Positions 1 through 10,936 of a stretch of DNA of 64,000 nucleotides are shown here, piece after piece. The position numbers and the translations under genes were made by a program. A model generated the notes under the pieces. The model made no database searches. It was not told the origin of the DNA and saw only the letters and a program-made list of their open reading frames with translations. The stretch's first letter is position 1; each line of letters opens with the position of its first letter. Origin of the DNA: Biscogniauxia marginata (lineage: Eukaryota > Ascomycota > Sordariomycetes > Xylariales > Xylariaceae); NCBI GenBank assembly GCA_022695795.1, contig MU404145.1:106230-170229 (forward strand), given 5' to 3'.

Positions 1-282
1 ATCAACATTGTCTTCGGCATCTTCGGGTGGTGTTATTCGTCTTGATCCAATATTCGTTCCAGTACGTCTTCAATAATGTCCATCTTGGCTGTTGCTGGCA
101 AGGTCATATTAACCCGGAAGCCTTCAATGCCCTTTCGATCTCTTCACTGTTCTGTGTAAAACGGCCGAATAAGCACACCATTTGCATGAAGATCTTAGAT
201 CTTAGTCCATTGAAACTATGCCCCGTCCACCCTGACCATCTGGCGCCGCAAGCTTGCTGGAAATAAGGTGCAACCCTTATTG

Positions 283-1078
283 TTACATGATTCTCGTAAC
301 CTCGTCCTCGACCTGGATAGAAAAAAAAGGTATATATATCAGCGGTCTGGAGGACACCAATGGAGACATGCATGCGGCGGTAGATAGTCGGGCTGGGAAA
401 GCTTCCACACTAAAGCAGGCAAAGGCAAACGTGACGGTGTCAACTAACCTCCATATCCTCCAAAGAGTCCTGTTGCCCTATACACCGTAACACGTTCTTC
501 TTGCTGCTCTCCTGGAGCTCGCCGGCTAGTAATATCTCATCTAGGATGTAGTATGCCTTGGTGAAGGAGAAGATGATATCGAGCTCGCACACATTCCCGT
601 AGTATTTATCCATCTGCTCGACGTATCGATGGATGATTTCGAGGGTGATCAGCTCGTTGTCGTCAGAGGAACAGCCGGCGATGAAGAAGAGCGAGGCATA
701 GCGGCGGTATACGATCTTGGTATCTAGGGTCCTGGTTAAAAGATGCTAGGATGAAATGAGGGCATGTGAATAGGCACGCACCTTTGTACTCAAGAAAGTT
801 GCACATGCGAGTTCGTCTGGCGAGGACTAGCTGCGAGACGTCCTTGACGATCTTCGCCTTATCCTTGGGAGACAAGGTAGTGAACCATTTGGCCAGGCGC
901 TGAGGTTCGATGTTAGCTGCATGCTCGGCTTCGGCTCACGGGCAACCTTTTTATTGTAAGGGGTAGGGGGACGCCATACCACCTTGCCCTGCCGGGATAG
1001 CAGGATCAAATAGCTGTCGTTGCTTTAGTACAATGCAGACGCGGAAGTTGAGGTTCTGATGGCATACTTGATAGCCAT
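283..1078 (-). CDS. APS1: AP-1 clathrin adaptor complex sigma subunit
   Basis: Small (sigma) subunit of the AP-1 clathrin adaptor, which sorts cargo at the trans-Golgi and endosomes. Five exons read on the minus strand: 1068-1078, 980-1013, 782-899, 449-723 and 283-312; all four introns are GT-AG and phases agree, giving 155 residues, the usual size for the family. The start [15 protein letters not shown] and the blocks [47 protein letters not shown] and [12 protein letters not shown] are typical sigma-1 adaptin (clathrin adaptor small chain fold). The protein ends [10 protein letters not shown]. The first exon is only 11 nt and the last codes for nine residues, so automatic gene callers could miss both ends. 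Family assignment is firm; AP-1 rather than AP-2 rests on the overall likeness to sigma-1. Confidence 0.93.
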
Positions 1079-2290
1079 GATGATGCTTTTACATCAGCAC
1101 GATAGAGGGAAGTTGTGGAAAATTGGCGTTGGTCGTGGTCGTGGTAGTGGTAGAGCGTTTGATGGTGGATCTTTGGGCTGGGAGCAACAAGCACATGTAG
1201 CAGCAATTTCTTAGTGTCAGGTAGTGGGGTTGGCGACGAGTGCTGAGGCCAGCTGTCAGATCCACCCTGACGGCCTGTGGCGGCCTTGTCAACAGATATC
1301 TAGGAGGTACCTAGGTAATGTATCATGGATGCATGTGTGACATAACATGTACCTAGGAGGGTAGCCACATACATACACACACATACACTAGGTACTGTAT
1401 GGGTGTTGACCTTTCAGCACACAACTCTAAAGATAAAGGCCGAAAGTTGGCCGCGTCTACAGAGTCCTGCATTCTTGGCCTGCATCATTGTCACCTACCT
1501 ATGTAGCTAATGCGAACGCGCGGGATGAGACACAGGTAGATGTGATCATGGGGGGCCCAAAGAATTACCTCTAGGTATGTATCGCCGTATTATAGGATAT
1601 GTACCTATCTATACCCCTCTTTCTTTCGGTATTCACTCACTTTTATCAAATGTCCGCCCTGGCCACAGATCCAGAATCCATAACCCAGAATCCCTGGAAA
1701 ATCGCACATTACATTAGAAATGTGACGATAACCACCATCAGGTTGTGGGCGCGCCTGGTTCGGCATCCTCTCCTCTTTCTTCCCCACGCCTCACTCTCAC
1801 CCTCTCACCTTTACCTTCAGGGATTTGACCTGAACTCTGCTGACAAACACCCCTTATCCCTGAATTTCTCTCTTTTCCTTCACAATCTCGCTGTCTCCCC
1901 CTCCCCCCCGTCTCTCACATGTCAACTTATACTTACTAGTTAATTCCCCTTTCACAAGCGATAGCAATTATCATCATCATCAATATTATTAGCCTTGCCT
2001 GGACCAAGGCTAGTGAGAAGGAGACGGCTCGATAAGGCTTTCTCCGTCCTCCAAACACTAACCAACCCTAACCCTGCGTAAACTGTGGAAAGCTTCGTTG
2101 TATTTTTACTTTTCGGCCCCTCCATCCCGGGATCACCTAGTATCCCTGCATCTTACGTATTTCTTTAAAAGGTACCTATCTACCTTAGATTGCTATTTAT
2201 ACCTCACACGAACTGCGTATTGTTGTCGAAGCCTTACAGATCTTCCCTCTACACAGGACAGCCGACTATTCATAACCCCCATATAGCACC
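1079..2290. other. Divergent intergenic region between APS1 and the GCL modifier gene
   Basis: About 1.2 kb shared upstream region of two divergent genes. It holds several TACCTAGG/TAGGTA words (around 1300-1400 and 1570-1610), C/T-rich tracts at 1780-1930 and a double telomere-type box at 2064-2075. No convincing open frame or RNA gene was seen. Confidence 0.6.
2064..2075 (+). promoter_or_regulatory. Telo-box-like motif upstream of the GCL modifier gene
   Basis: AACCCTAACCCT, two exact copies of the TTAGGG telomere unit on the opposite strand, 216 bp before the start codon at 2291. Interstitial copies of this word are known as binding sites for Tbf1/TRF-like factors in promoters; a role here is inference. 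Confidence 0.35.
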
Positions 2291-3280
2291 ATGACGCGGA
2301 TAGTCCTGTCGACGGGCAACATCGTCTCCGGCGGCCCCTCCATCATACGCAAGCCAGGTACCTACAGATCCAACCTCGAGCTCACAAATTCGCTCCGGAG
2401 CAATTTCCTAGCCGCCAAGGAAGACTATGCTGCTGCGCTGGAGAACGGGAACGGCAACGGTGACGCGGCCCACCACGCCTCCGAAAACGGCACGAACGGA
2501 CGCGGGCTGAATGGCAACAGCCGGACGGCGACCAGCGTGTGGACGGCGCGAGAGGGTTCCGTCCTGTACGTCCCGCGCATCAACTGGGCCACGGCCGGGC
2601 TGCAGGAGGACCGCACGCAATACGAGATCACCGTCAAGCTGTTCTTCCTACCGACCGCGCCCCTCGAGAAGCGGCCTGAATACATCAGAGAGGCCCTGCG
2701 GCTAGTCACCAAGGAGCTTGGCGTCGACACGGTCGACCTCCTGATCGTCTCGTTCCCGGGGATATCGTTCGAGGGCGACTGTGAGTGGGAGGCGAACAAG
2801 CGCAACGCGGCCATGGGCGACGAGGCGGAGGAGCTCTGGACATGGGCGGTGCTCGAGGACCTGCACATGCAGGGCAGGATCAGCCGGCTGGGCATCGCCG
2901 AGTTCGGCAGCGAGAAGCTGCAGCGCTTCATAGGCAAGGTCCGCGTCCGGCCCGCCGTCGACCAGATCAACATCAAGAACTGCTGCAGCGTGCCCCCGCC
3001 CCTGGCCAAGCTCGCCAAGGAAGAGGGCATCGAGCTGTACACCCACGGCGACTGCACCGACATCCTGCCGCGCGGCACCCTGCGCGAGCTCCTTGGCCAC
3101 GGCCTCCAGGGCGCCGGCGTCCTGGCCGACGACGAGAGCGAGGGCAGGGGCCTCAGCGGCGACCTGGTCCCCGAGTGGGTGGCCAAGTACACAGCGTTCG
3201 TCCAGGACAGGGGCGTCATCGAGAATAAGGGTTACTTCGCGGGGGCCGAGCTCATGGAGGGGGGCTACGTCAGCGACTGA
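2291..3280 (+). CDS. Glutamate-cysteine ligase modifier (regulatory) subunit
   Basis: Regulatory partner of gamma-glutamylcysteine synthetase, the first and limiting enzyme of glutathione synthesis in the cytosol. One uninterrupted exon of 329 residues. The fold is an aldo/keto-reductase-like barrel: LGVDTVDLLIVSFPG (about 141-155), the helix ELWTWAVLEDLHMQGRISRL, GIAEFGSEKLQRF, VDQINIKNCC, and IELYTHGDCTDILP. These match the GCLM family, which keeps the reductase fold but does not act as an oxidoreductase. Between residues 50 and 75 there is a Gly/Asn-rich low-complexity insert. The start follows a pyrimidine-rich leader with context CACCATGA. The long open frames on the opposite strand come from high GC at third positions and are not genes. 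Convergent with BUD32 downstream. Confidence 0.88.
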   Translation: MTRIVLSTGNIVSGGPSIIRKPGTYRSNLELTNSLRSNFLAAKEDYAAALENGNGNGDAAHHASENGTNGRGLNGNSRTATSVWTAREGSVLYVPRINWATAGLQEDRTQYEITVKLFFLPTAPLEKRPEYIREALRLVTKELGVDTVDLLIVSFPGISFEGDCEWEANKRNAAMGDEAEELWTWAVLEDLHMQGRISRLGIAEFGSEKLQRFIGKVRVRPAVDQINIKNCCSVPPPLAKLAKEEGIELYTHGDCTDILPRGTLRELLGHGLQGAGVLADDESEGRGLSGDLVPEWVAKYTAFVQDRGVIENKGYFAGAELMEGGYVSD

Positions 3281-3893
3281 CTGCTTTAATTAGCTATCTA
3301 CTTACCTATAGAATGGGTTTTTTTTTCTGACTTGATTCACGTCCATCATTGGAGAACATACACTTATAGCATGATCAGGTCTGCATCTTGTTGTAGTTTT
3401 TTTTTAATCGTTTTTGTTGATTGGCTTTTTGTCTTCTCTTTTCCCGTTCTCTCTCTCTCTCTTCTTGTGCATATCTTTTTTTTCTTGGATATAAAGGCAT
3501 TGGGTATTAGGCAAGGCTTGTTGTTGTTATCGTGGTTGCATACCTAGATTATCATATGAATACACATCCACATATACGTATAACACATCACGGGACCTCC
3601 TCGTAAGTTCTCTCCTATCCAACAATCATGCAAATATGATAAAGCAAGCAAAACGCTCCCATTAGAGTAAAAAGCCATCCCTCTAAAACTGGATGTAATG
3701 ACGAAGTCCCGCTGCTAGGTAGTATTCGTAGTTTCATTATTCATCACCCATAATAATAAGTAATAGTAATAAGCTTGCCTTGGCCAACATAAATTTCTTT
3801 CTTTTTGGTTTTGCCCTCCTTCACCTCCTCCATTTTTTTGCCTTTTCTTTCGCGCCGGCTATACAGAGAGATAGATATCTAGATATGGGTCTA
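3281..3893. other. Tail-to-tail intergenic region
   Basis: About 0.6 kb between two convergent stops, T-rich near 3310-3490, with no coding signal. It probably holds the two 3' UTRs and poly(A) sites. Confidence 0.5.
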
Positions 3894-4892
3894 CTACCCG
3901 ATCATACTCCTCTTCCGGCCGCGCATCCTGACCTCCTCGAGCTTCCGCAGCACGACGGGGGCCTGCCGGAAGGCGTCCTTGTAGGACCCCTCGAGGACGC
4001 GTGTGAACAGGGCCTCGGCGCGCGGGTGCGTGCTCGCGAAGGCGCGCTCGAGCACGTACAGGTCGACGGCGCGGTCCTCATCCGACGTGCTCTGGCTCGC
4101 GAGGCCGAAGTCGATTATCACGATCTCGCCGTCTAGCTTGCCGCTCTCACTGCTGCTGCTGCTGCTGTCATTATGACTGCCATTTACCGACTGCCGCTGC
4201 TGTTTTTGGTTGTATAGCGGCCGCAACATCATGTTGCTCGTCGTCAGGTCCCCGTGCACGATGCCCACGCGGTGCAACCCGCCTACCGCCAACGCTATCC
4301 TGCGCAGCAGCGCCACGAGTTCTACGTCGTCCTCCGCCGCCGCCGCATCTTTACCCCCCTCCTTCTCCTCCTCCTCGCCCTTGCCCTCTCTCCGGTTTCC
4401 CCGTCCCCCCCGTGCTAACCACGCATTGATGCCGACCCGGACCGGGGCGCCCCCGATCCACTCCATGGCCAGCCAGCCGGCGGCCTCGTCGACGGCGTAC
4501 ACGGCGGGCACCCGCACGCCCTCGCGCCGGCACTTGGCCAGGATGCGGGCCTCGGCGAGGATGCGGTGGCGCGTCAGGCGCGCGTCGAGCGCCGGGTGCC
4601 GCCAGGGCTTGGGCGGGCGGTACTTCAGCGCGCACGCGATGGTCGGGAGCACGTACGAGGTCTTGTAGAGTCGGGCTTCGGCGCCCTGGGTTATCAGCGC
4701 GGAGGGCGTGGACGGGTCGCGGGAGAGGATTTGGGGGAGGGGAGGGGCGAAGGGAGGAGGGGCGGTTGTTTCTACTGTTGTTGTTATTGTTGTTAGTGGT
4801 GGTGGTGGTGTTGGTTTTGGTGTCGTATCTGGTGTCGTGCTCGAGGAGGATGGGGGTTGCGGTTGCGGCCCGCCGCCGTCGGGTTGAGCCAT
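3894..4892 (-). CDS. BUD32: EKC/KEOPS complex serine/threonine kinase Bud32
   Basis: Atypical small kinase/ATPase (piD261/Bud32, TP53RK) of the KEOPS complex, needed for N6-threonylcarbamoyl-adenosine on tRNAs and linked to telomere upkeep. Single exon, 332 residues. Visible motifs: ITQGAEARLYKT (glycine-loop equivalent), CALKYRPPKPWRHPALD (Lys with the Bud32-specific insert), RLTRHRILAEARIL, AMEWIGG, HGDLTTSNMML (catalytic loop), IIDFGLAS (DFG), DRAVDLYVLERAF and the C-terminal RMRGRKRSMIG, a hallmark of Bud32. It is longer than typical orthologues because of a Pro/Thr-rich N-terminus of about 50 residues, a charged insert near 165-192 and a Gln/Ser-rich insert between the catalytic loop and DFG; these look like unstructured loops. 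Divergent from the gene at 6049. Confidence 0.93.
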   Translation of the reverse strand: MAQPDGGGPQPQPPSSSSTTPDTTPKPTPPPPLTTITTTVETTAPPPFAPPLPQILSRDPSTPSALITQGAEARLYKTSYVLPTIACALKYRPPKPWRHPALDARLTRHRILAEARILAKCRREGVRVPAVYAVDEAAGWLAMEWIGGAPVRVGINAWLARGGRGNRREGKGEEEEKEGGKDAAAAEDDVELVALLRRIALAVGGLHRVGIVHGDLTTSNMMLRPLYNQKQQRQSVNGSHNDSSSSSSESGKLDGEIVIIDFGLASQSTSDEDRAVDLYVLERAFASTHPRAEALFTRVLEGSYKDAFRQAPVVLRKLEEVRMRGRKRSMIG

Positions 4893-6048
4893 GGTGTGTT
4901 GGTATATGGTATGTGATATGGTATGTGTTGTCTATTGCTTCATAATTCGTTAAATCGTAAAATGGTAGTACACTAAGTATCCCAAAGTGGACAGTGCAGG
5001 CCGTGAGTTTTATGTGTTGTGCCCGGCGTTGTGTGTTTTTCATTAGTACACTTAGGTAGGTACGTACGTGTATTAAGGTAGATATGCACGTTTTGTGTTT
5101 TTCCTTGGAGGGGTTAATGTTGTACATACTGTAAGTACCTACCTACCTGCGAGATTACCCCGCGGTGGACTTTCGGATGACTTGCGTCCCGCAGGACGCA
5201 GAACCGGTTGTACCCATTTTTACCTTGAACGCATTGTCCAACACCTGGTCCCGACTCCTGCGACCTTCAATTCAATTTCAAACTTATAATTAATTCGACT
5301 TTGGTTACCTAAATCTCCAACACTTACACTTCCACTTACACTTACACTTACCCATACTCTACTTCTTACATCAATCAATCTGTCAAAAAACCAGCGGATA
5401 GAAAGACACCTACCTACACATTACCCAACCTAGCACCGGTACAGACAACATTAAACCCTCTAAAATGGTCTAGAGGAGAGGACAAAGAGAGTCTCTAAAG
5501 TAGTGAGTCAGTCACCTTGGCCAGAGCGAACCGAACGGACCAGACTATGGCCAGGATGGGTCGCCCTCATTCGACCGCGGCTTGGATCGGAATCGGACGT
5601 TACAGGGCACACTGTGTTCCCGTGCTCCCCCCTGAGTAGGGCTGGGAACGAGTACGAATACTACTACCTACCTATGTACGCTACTTATTAGCTTGTGCAG
5701 GTAGGTGTGTATGTGTATGTACGTTGGCTGCACAATGCAAGGTATTGGATGGCTTATACCAACCCGAACCCAGCCCCCAGCCCCGAGCGTTGATTTGGTT
5801 ACTGAGCCAAAGCCGCCTCTGCTCAACATGGCCACATTGTTTGCCCACACAATGTGCCCATCAGCGCCGCAAAGGGGAGCACCGAAATCTCGCCATATTT
5901 GCCTCTTTCTGCCCTCTTTCTTTTTCTCTCTGTTTCCTCTCCCGTCCGAGGCCCCTCGCTCGCTTAGCCCATTCGCAAACCATGAATCGCCGACAAACGT
6001 CTCCTTTCGTTTCATGGTCCGCACTCCCGCACATCTCATGTTCGCAAC
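4893..6048. other. Divergent intergenic region between BUD32 and the gene at 6049
   Basis: About 1.15 kb. It contains TAGGTA/CCTACCTACC words at 5053-5065, 5138-5150 and 5667-5676, an ACTTAC short tandem repeat (5320-5351) and C/T-rich stretches before the 6049 start codon. Overlapping open frames at 5700-6170 have no recognisable family and probably represent leader sequence. Confidence 0.5.
5320..5351 (+). repeat. ACTTAC hexanucleotide short tandem repeat
   Basis: Imperfect tandem copies of CACTTA/ACTTAC, with one unit altered to ACTTCC, in the leader side of the BUD32/6049 intergenic region. Confidence 0.7.
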
Positions 6049-6870
6049 ATGGCGAGCGCCTCCATCTCGCTGCTATGGACCCTAGTCTTCCTCGTCACCG
6101 CTCTCCTGCTAGCCCTAGTAGTCGCCGCACAGATCCTCGCCACTTACACCTCCGCATACCTAGCCGCACCTAGCGATATCACCACCTTTATCGACGTCGT
6201 CGACTTTTCCATCCAGGAGAACGAGAGCTACGACCGTGATTTGAACCGAGTCCAGAGGCTAGAGGACAAGCTACGGCTTGGCAGGCTACTTCAAGAGATC
6301 CAGAGGGGCGGCGACGACTTGCGCGAGGACTTGAACCGCCTCGTCCTTGGAGAGGGCGGAACTACCTTGCGCGCAGGTGCGAGGATCTTCTGGGCCATCC
6401 ATCGGCGACAGCTGGAAGAGAGGGTGCGCAGGCTAGATCTTCTGCGCATGCGGTTCCTAGTTGTGTATATGGGCATCGTGGCCACGGCGGCCGGCGAGCG
6501 AGGGAAGCATGCCGAAAGAACAATACCGAAATCACTAAGGGACCCGGAGAAGACGGCATCACACTGTCACGATGACCATCACTCCATACCAAAAGCCCCG
6601 CCTCTGCCGAGAGGCTTGACAGACAACATGAAGCATAGAACAACCCAGAGATCAGTGACTATGAATTCCCTAAGCCATCACGACAAGGGTGAGCAGCCGC
6701 ATCGTTCCGGTTGGGAGGGCGTCGTACAAGAACTACGGCATTCACCATTGATGCACAAGCGCCATGCTTCAATCGAGAGGGCCATGCGCTCGCCAACCCC
6801 GATGTCACCTCTAGGTAGCCCGTTGACACTGAGTCCGGCAGAGAAGATGGAAAGTCTGATAGAGGATTAG
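6049..6870 (+). CDS. Membrane-anchored protein of unknown function
   Basis: Single exon, 273 residues, not recognised as a named family. Residues 8-30 form one strong hydrophobic segment (LLWTLVFLVTALLLALVVAA) that can act as a signal anchor. It is followed by an amphipathic, Arg/Glu/Leu-rich helical region (about 55-140) with possible coiled-coil character, a second short hydrophobic stretch near 138-150 (FLVVYMGIVATAAG), and a His/Ser/Pro-rich, probably disordered tail. The start codon has a good context (AACATGG) and lies after a C/T-rich leader. Codon use is like its neighbours. Probably a fungal-specific membrane protein; no function can be assigned from sequence. Confidence 0.65.
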   Translation: MASASISLLWTLVFLVTALLLALVVAAQILATYTSAYLAAPSDITTFIDVVDFSIQENESYDRDLNRVQRLEDKLRLGRLLQEIQRGGDDLREDLNRLVLGEGGTTLRAGARIFWAIHRRQLEERVRRLDLLRMRFLVVYMGIVATAAGERGKHAERTIPKSLRDPEKTASHCHDDHHSIPKAPPLPRGLTDNMKHRTTQRSVTMNSLSHHDKGEQPHRSGWEGVVQELRHSPLMHKRHASIERAMRSPTPMSPLGSPLTLSPAEKMESLIED

Positions 6871-8430
6871 AGGTCGGCGACTGCTCTCGTAAACGGATAT
6901 GTGGTTTTATTATTCCAAATCTCGGGGCCAGTAACCTCTGGTACCGCAATGTGAACCCTGTCCGGGCTTATAAGCACACGACATTAGCACCCCGACCGAT
7001 TCACGACTGGTAATGAAAAGTACTATGTGACGACGACTCACGATATTATAATGGCAACAAACCCGACTAGATATGTCGATGACCAAAATTACCCATACAA
7101 GGAGTTTTCGATACTCCTCTTATATTATTATTACCCCATGCAACGCCATGGCACGTTGCTATTAATATGTTGGCATTAACAATTCGTTTCTTGCCCTGTT
7201 TATTATTATACCCTCGAAACAACAATCTGTGTTCAAATACCCTTTCTCAATAAGATTTTTTTGGTCGATTAAAATGACGGGAGGGTTGTGTATGTATGTG
7301 TCTTCATTCGCCAATGGATGGGCGAACAATCCGTTAGATTATCGCGGGAGGGAACTGCGCAGTTTTAGGAACAACTAGTACGCCGGGGGCGATTATGTAC
7401 TCATGAATCGGACTCAGACTTGGTTCCCGGGTTCAATGGGTATTGAATGACCCGCCGGGTGTATCCTATCATTCTCTCGCGTATCTATCCCCTTCCTTAG
7501 AATCCTTGCTCCATGATGATTGTCACAACATACGCTTGCTCATGTTAGGAGACATCAAGTCTGTCCACATGCAGGATTCACCAACACTTTTACATACACG
7601 TAGGTACATGCAAAGAGACTCATAATCTACAGCATCTACCAAGGTTTAACACTCAGTCGCTCTAAACCAACATGTCAAGTGGTTATGAACGATTTCATAT
7701 CCTTTAACCTTGATTAATGTCTAATTTTGAACCTCGATGGCAACTACACCAAGCCGATCAGTTCATGAGTAAACAGTAATCAAGGTTTAACAGGGGAGAA
7801 AATAATAAGGAAAGATATAGAATGTCCACCGCTGTAATAAAATAGTAGCGGAGAAGATAATGTTGTTTATTAGATTCCTCATCCGGAACAGCAGCAGTTA
7901 TAATAATCTACTTGCTTACCTATTACATATTAGGTGGTATCTTGTAATATATTGGATGGAATTTGTCTTGGTGTGGTTATTTAACTTATAAGAATACAAT
8001 TACTGGTATATGTTGATGGTTAGTTTTTGCTGTCTTAGGCACTTAGAGTAGGGCAAGGGGAAATTTGAGAACAACTTTTGATTGCCACACGTCTATAGCA
8101 AAAGAGGAGGCTATTGACAGGCTTTCCACGCGATGCCTGTCATGGATGTCTTCTACCGCCAAGCTATACATAGAAATAGATTTGTAAAGGGCCATTCACG
8201 TTTTACCACACACGGGTCTGTCACCATTAGCAGGTTATCCATCAAAAGGTTATAAGATAAAACTTGAGATAGAATGAGTTCTATCTGGTAATATATGCCA
8301 TGTGTGTGTTCTCAAACAACTCAATGGTTTCGAGGAGCACATGAAGTATCGCCAGACAACTTTCAGAAACGAGACGAACTAAATGGCCAAGCTCTCCATC
8401 TTAGCTGGCCTCCTTTTGTCTCTCTTTCTC
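6871..8430. other. Long tail-to-tail intergenic region
   Basis: About 1.56 kb without a supportable gene. The 12-mer CAAGGTTTAACA occurs twice on the plus strand (7640-7651 and 7781-7792), and a related TTAACCTTG lies between them (7704-7712). The remainder is A+T-rich and featureless by eye. Confidence 0.5.
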
Positions 8431-9452
8431 TCAGTGACCAGGCACATCATCGGGCCCAGTATTATTTCTCTCGCCGACTATTCACGTTTGTTAGCAAATG
8501 CCTAACCTTGCGGAAGAAATGTTGCTGCAAGTCGGAAAGGGAGAGATGGAGAGAGGGGAGGAGGGATATTGGGGTCTCGATGACTTACCGTCCAACGCGA
8601 CGAGAAATCGACTGACGCAGTTGTATGCCGCCACCTGGTGTAGTGAGAGATTACTCGTTAGCTCGGCTCTACTTGATCATTTGCCTCGAACACTCAAGAT
8701 TCAACGATTCTTCTCCCCTCTTTACCGTCTCCGACACCTCCCTATTCTTATATCCTCTTCTCAACAACCAACGACGAGACTCCGAGCTCGACTTCCGTGG
8801 CTGCTCTCCCCCTTTCCTACTAACAGCGTCCCTAACTTCGCAAAATCCATACTAGAATATGCTAAAAGAAAAAAGGAAACAAGAGACGAAAAAAAGAAAA
8901 AGAGAGAGAGGAAGGAAGAAAATAAAAACTCACAATGGCAGTAATCTCCACAATCTCCCTCTCGCTCAACAGCCCCCTCAGCTCCGCAAACAACTCATCG
9001 CTCACCCTCACCCTCCTCGTCATCTCGTCCGCGTACCTCAGCACAACCCACTCCCTATCCCCCAAGCCGCCCCTATCATCCTCCTCACCCCCATCCCCAT
9101 CCCCATCCCCGTCCCCTCCAACCAAGACCTCCCGCCGGCAGACCTCCATGCCCCTCTCCCCCACGCCCGCGGCCCTCGCCAGCGGCGCGTGGTGCGCCCA
9201 CTCGTACCAGGCGCCGTTGCAGACGGCGACGCGGCAGACGGCGAGCTCGCGCAGCGCCGCCGCCACCGTCGTCCGCGTGCGCACCGCGCCCAGGAACGCG
9301 TTCCAGCCGTCGGCCACGGGCGGCGCGTGCAGCAGCGCGAGGTCGAGCGGCTGCAGTGGCCGCGGCGCCCGCCGCGCCGCGATCCGGGACACGATCGCCT
9401 CGTCCTCCGGGGAGGCCGGCTGCGGAGGGGACGGGGTGTAGGGGATACGCAT
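8431..9452 (-). CDS. AhpD/carboxymuconolactone decarboxylase-like protein
   Basis: Three exons on the minus strand: 8934-9452, 8589-8634 and 8431-8477, giving 203 residues. Exon 1 ends at EIVEITAI and exon 2 resumes VAAYNCVSRFLVALD, the normal C-terminal helix of fungal CMD/AhpD-like proteins; exon 3 adds the tail VGERNNTGPDDVPGH. In the middle, ELAVCRVAVCNGAWYEWAHH matches the family's conserved helix, where the Cys and His positions act as thiol or acid/base groups in related enzymes. A Gly/Asp low-complexity loop is inserted near residue 120. The first intron is long (299 nt) for this genome and A/G-rich. Fungal members are usually called CMD-like hydroperoxidase or lactone-decarboxylase proteins; the true substrate is not evident. 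Confidence 0.82.
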
Positions 9453-9670
9453 TTTTATATATATAGAGGAATGACGTTTTCAGACAGACCCCAAGGCTTG
9501 ATATATTGGGGGGGAAAAAAAAAGGTTAAATGCGTCGAGATTCTCTCCTTTTTCTTTTTCTTTTAATGTTTCCCTCTCGAAATTTCCAACCCCGGAGTAA
9601 ATGAGGCTCAATTCCGAGTAATAATGAAACGAACCCCAAGCGGCGCTCGCTCGGTATATCGTCACGGGTA

Positions 9671-9697
9671 GTATGTATGTATGTATGTATGTATGTA
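9671..9697 (+). repeat. (GTAT)n microsatellite
   Basis: Nearly seven uninterrupted copies of GTAT about 220 bp upstream of the CMD-like start codon. Confidence 0.9.
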
Positions 9698-10534
9698 CTA
9701 CGATGGTCAGTCAGCCTGCCTGCCCGTTTGCCGACAATGAATCGATGCCAATCTTATAACAGGTACATATAAAATGCAAGGAAGGGGGAAGAGAGGGAAG
9801 TCCAAATACATACATATATAGATCAAAACGGGCCAATGTAGGTAGGTTTAAGAATAATATCCCAGATCACACAACTCCTCACAATAATATTGTACTCTGT
9901 TTGATGAGTGGAAGTGAGTTAGTCATTAAGTAAATAACTCTTAGGAGGAAACTCTATGCTGGGTAATCTTCATTTCCCGAAACCGGAGCCGATAGTGGAA
10001 TTCTTCCCCGTTTGGCGTCCTCCGCCCCCGCCCGAGTGCTCTTTTTCCCGGGTCCGGGGTTATTTCGTCAGAGTGTTCCCGTCGTCACTATTTGTTATTA
10101 GTCCCTCTTATTACTACTAGTAATAATTGACTAATAACATTAGATTATCGGCCATACAACGCTAGAAACTCCCTGCTTCGAAATCTCTAGGTAAATCGAG
10201 AGCACGATATTGAACAAATATCGGAATAATGTTTGAAATGACTTTCTTCATTCACACAACCTCTGGCAACTTTCCCATTTATCTTCTACGCTATCTATCG
10301 TAGGCTCGTTTTATCACCTTCGACTAATTTACCGGTCTCCCCATTCAACCCGGGAATCATGAATCGTGACTAATGCGTGTATATCCAGCCAAGCGCCTCT
10401 GTTCCATCCGGTTCGTCTCTTTCGTATGCTGTTATCCCCCTTTGACAACCTTCCCGAAAATTCGAAGATGAAGTTCCACAGACAAGTTGGTGAGGGTGGT
10501 GTATTATATATGTGTACAGTAAAAGAAAAAACCC

Positions 10535-10562
10535 CCGGTAACCTGAATCCGGTAACCTGAAT
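10535..10562 (+). repeat. Exact 14-bp tandem duplication
   Basis: CCGGTAACCTGAAT is present twice head to tail with no mismatch, about 0.4 kb downstream of the histidine-kinase stop codon. Confidence 0.9.
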
Positions 10563-10936
10563 AGCCTTCGCTATATATGATCCTACAAGCTAGAAAAGCT
10601 CGTGTGAACCCCGGACTATCAACGGATGGCCCGAACGCCTTTAAAAATATCGCAATGATTATTTCCCTTTTGGCCTTCCTTCCCGTGAAATAAGAAAATC
10701 CGTTTATTTATGCCGTCGAACTCTGGTGGTCTATATCCATGTACAGACCAAATCCCTTGTGGATGATGATATCAATGTAAGGGAGAAAATAGAAGAGAAT
10801 TAAGTAATATGAAAGGGGTATACGATGTAGAGTGATCAGGCTGACGTAGGGGTAAGAAACTACTAGATCAACTGGTAAAATAGAGGGTATGATAAGGCAG
10901 TAGACAAGGTATTTAGATGAGAATTTTGTGGGCACG

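Larger units (their letters stand above)
9453..10936. other. Intergenic region between the CMD-like gene and the histidine-kinase gene
   Basis: About 1.48 kb with no gene seen. It holds a GTAT microsatellite (9671-9697) and an exact 14-bp tandem duplication (10535-10562). Confidence 0.5.

Noticed and set aside
2425..3219. Long minus-strand frame opposite the GCL modifier gene
   Set aside because: Mirror of GC-rich third positions; no family signal, whereas the plus-strand protein is clear.
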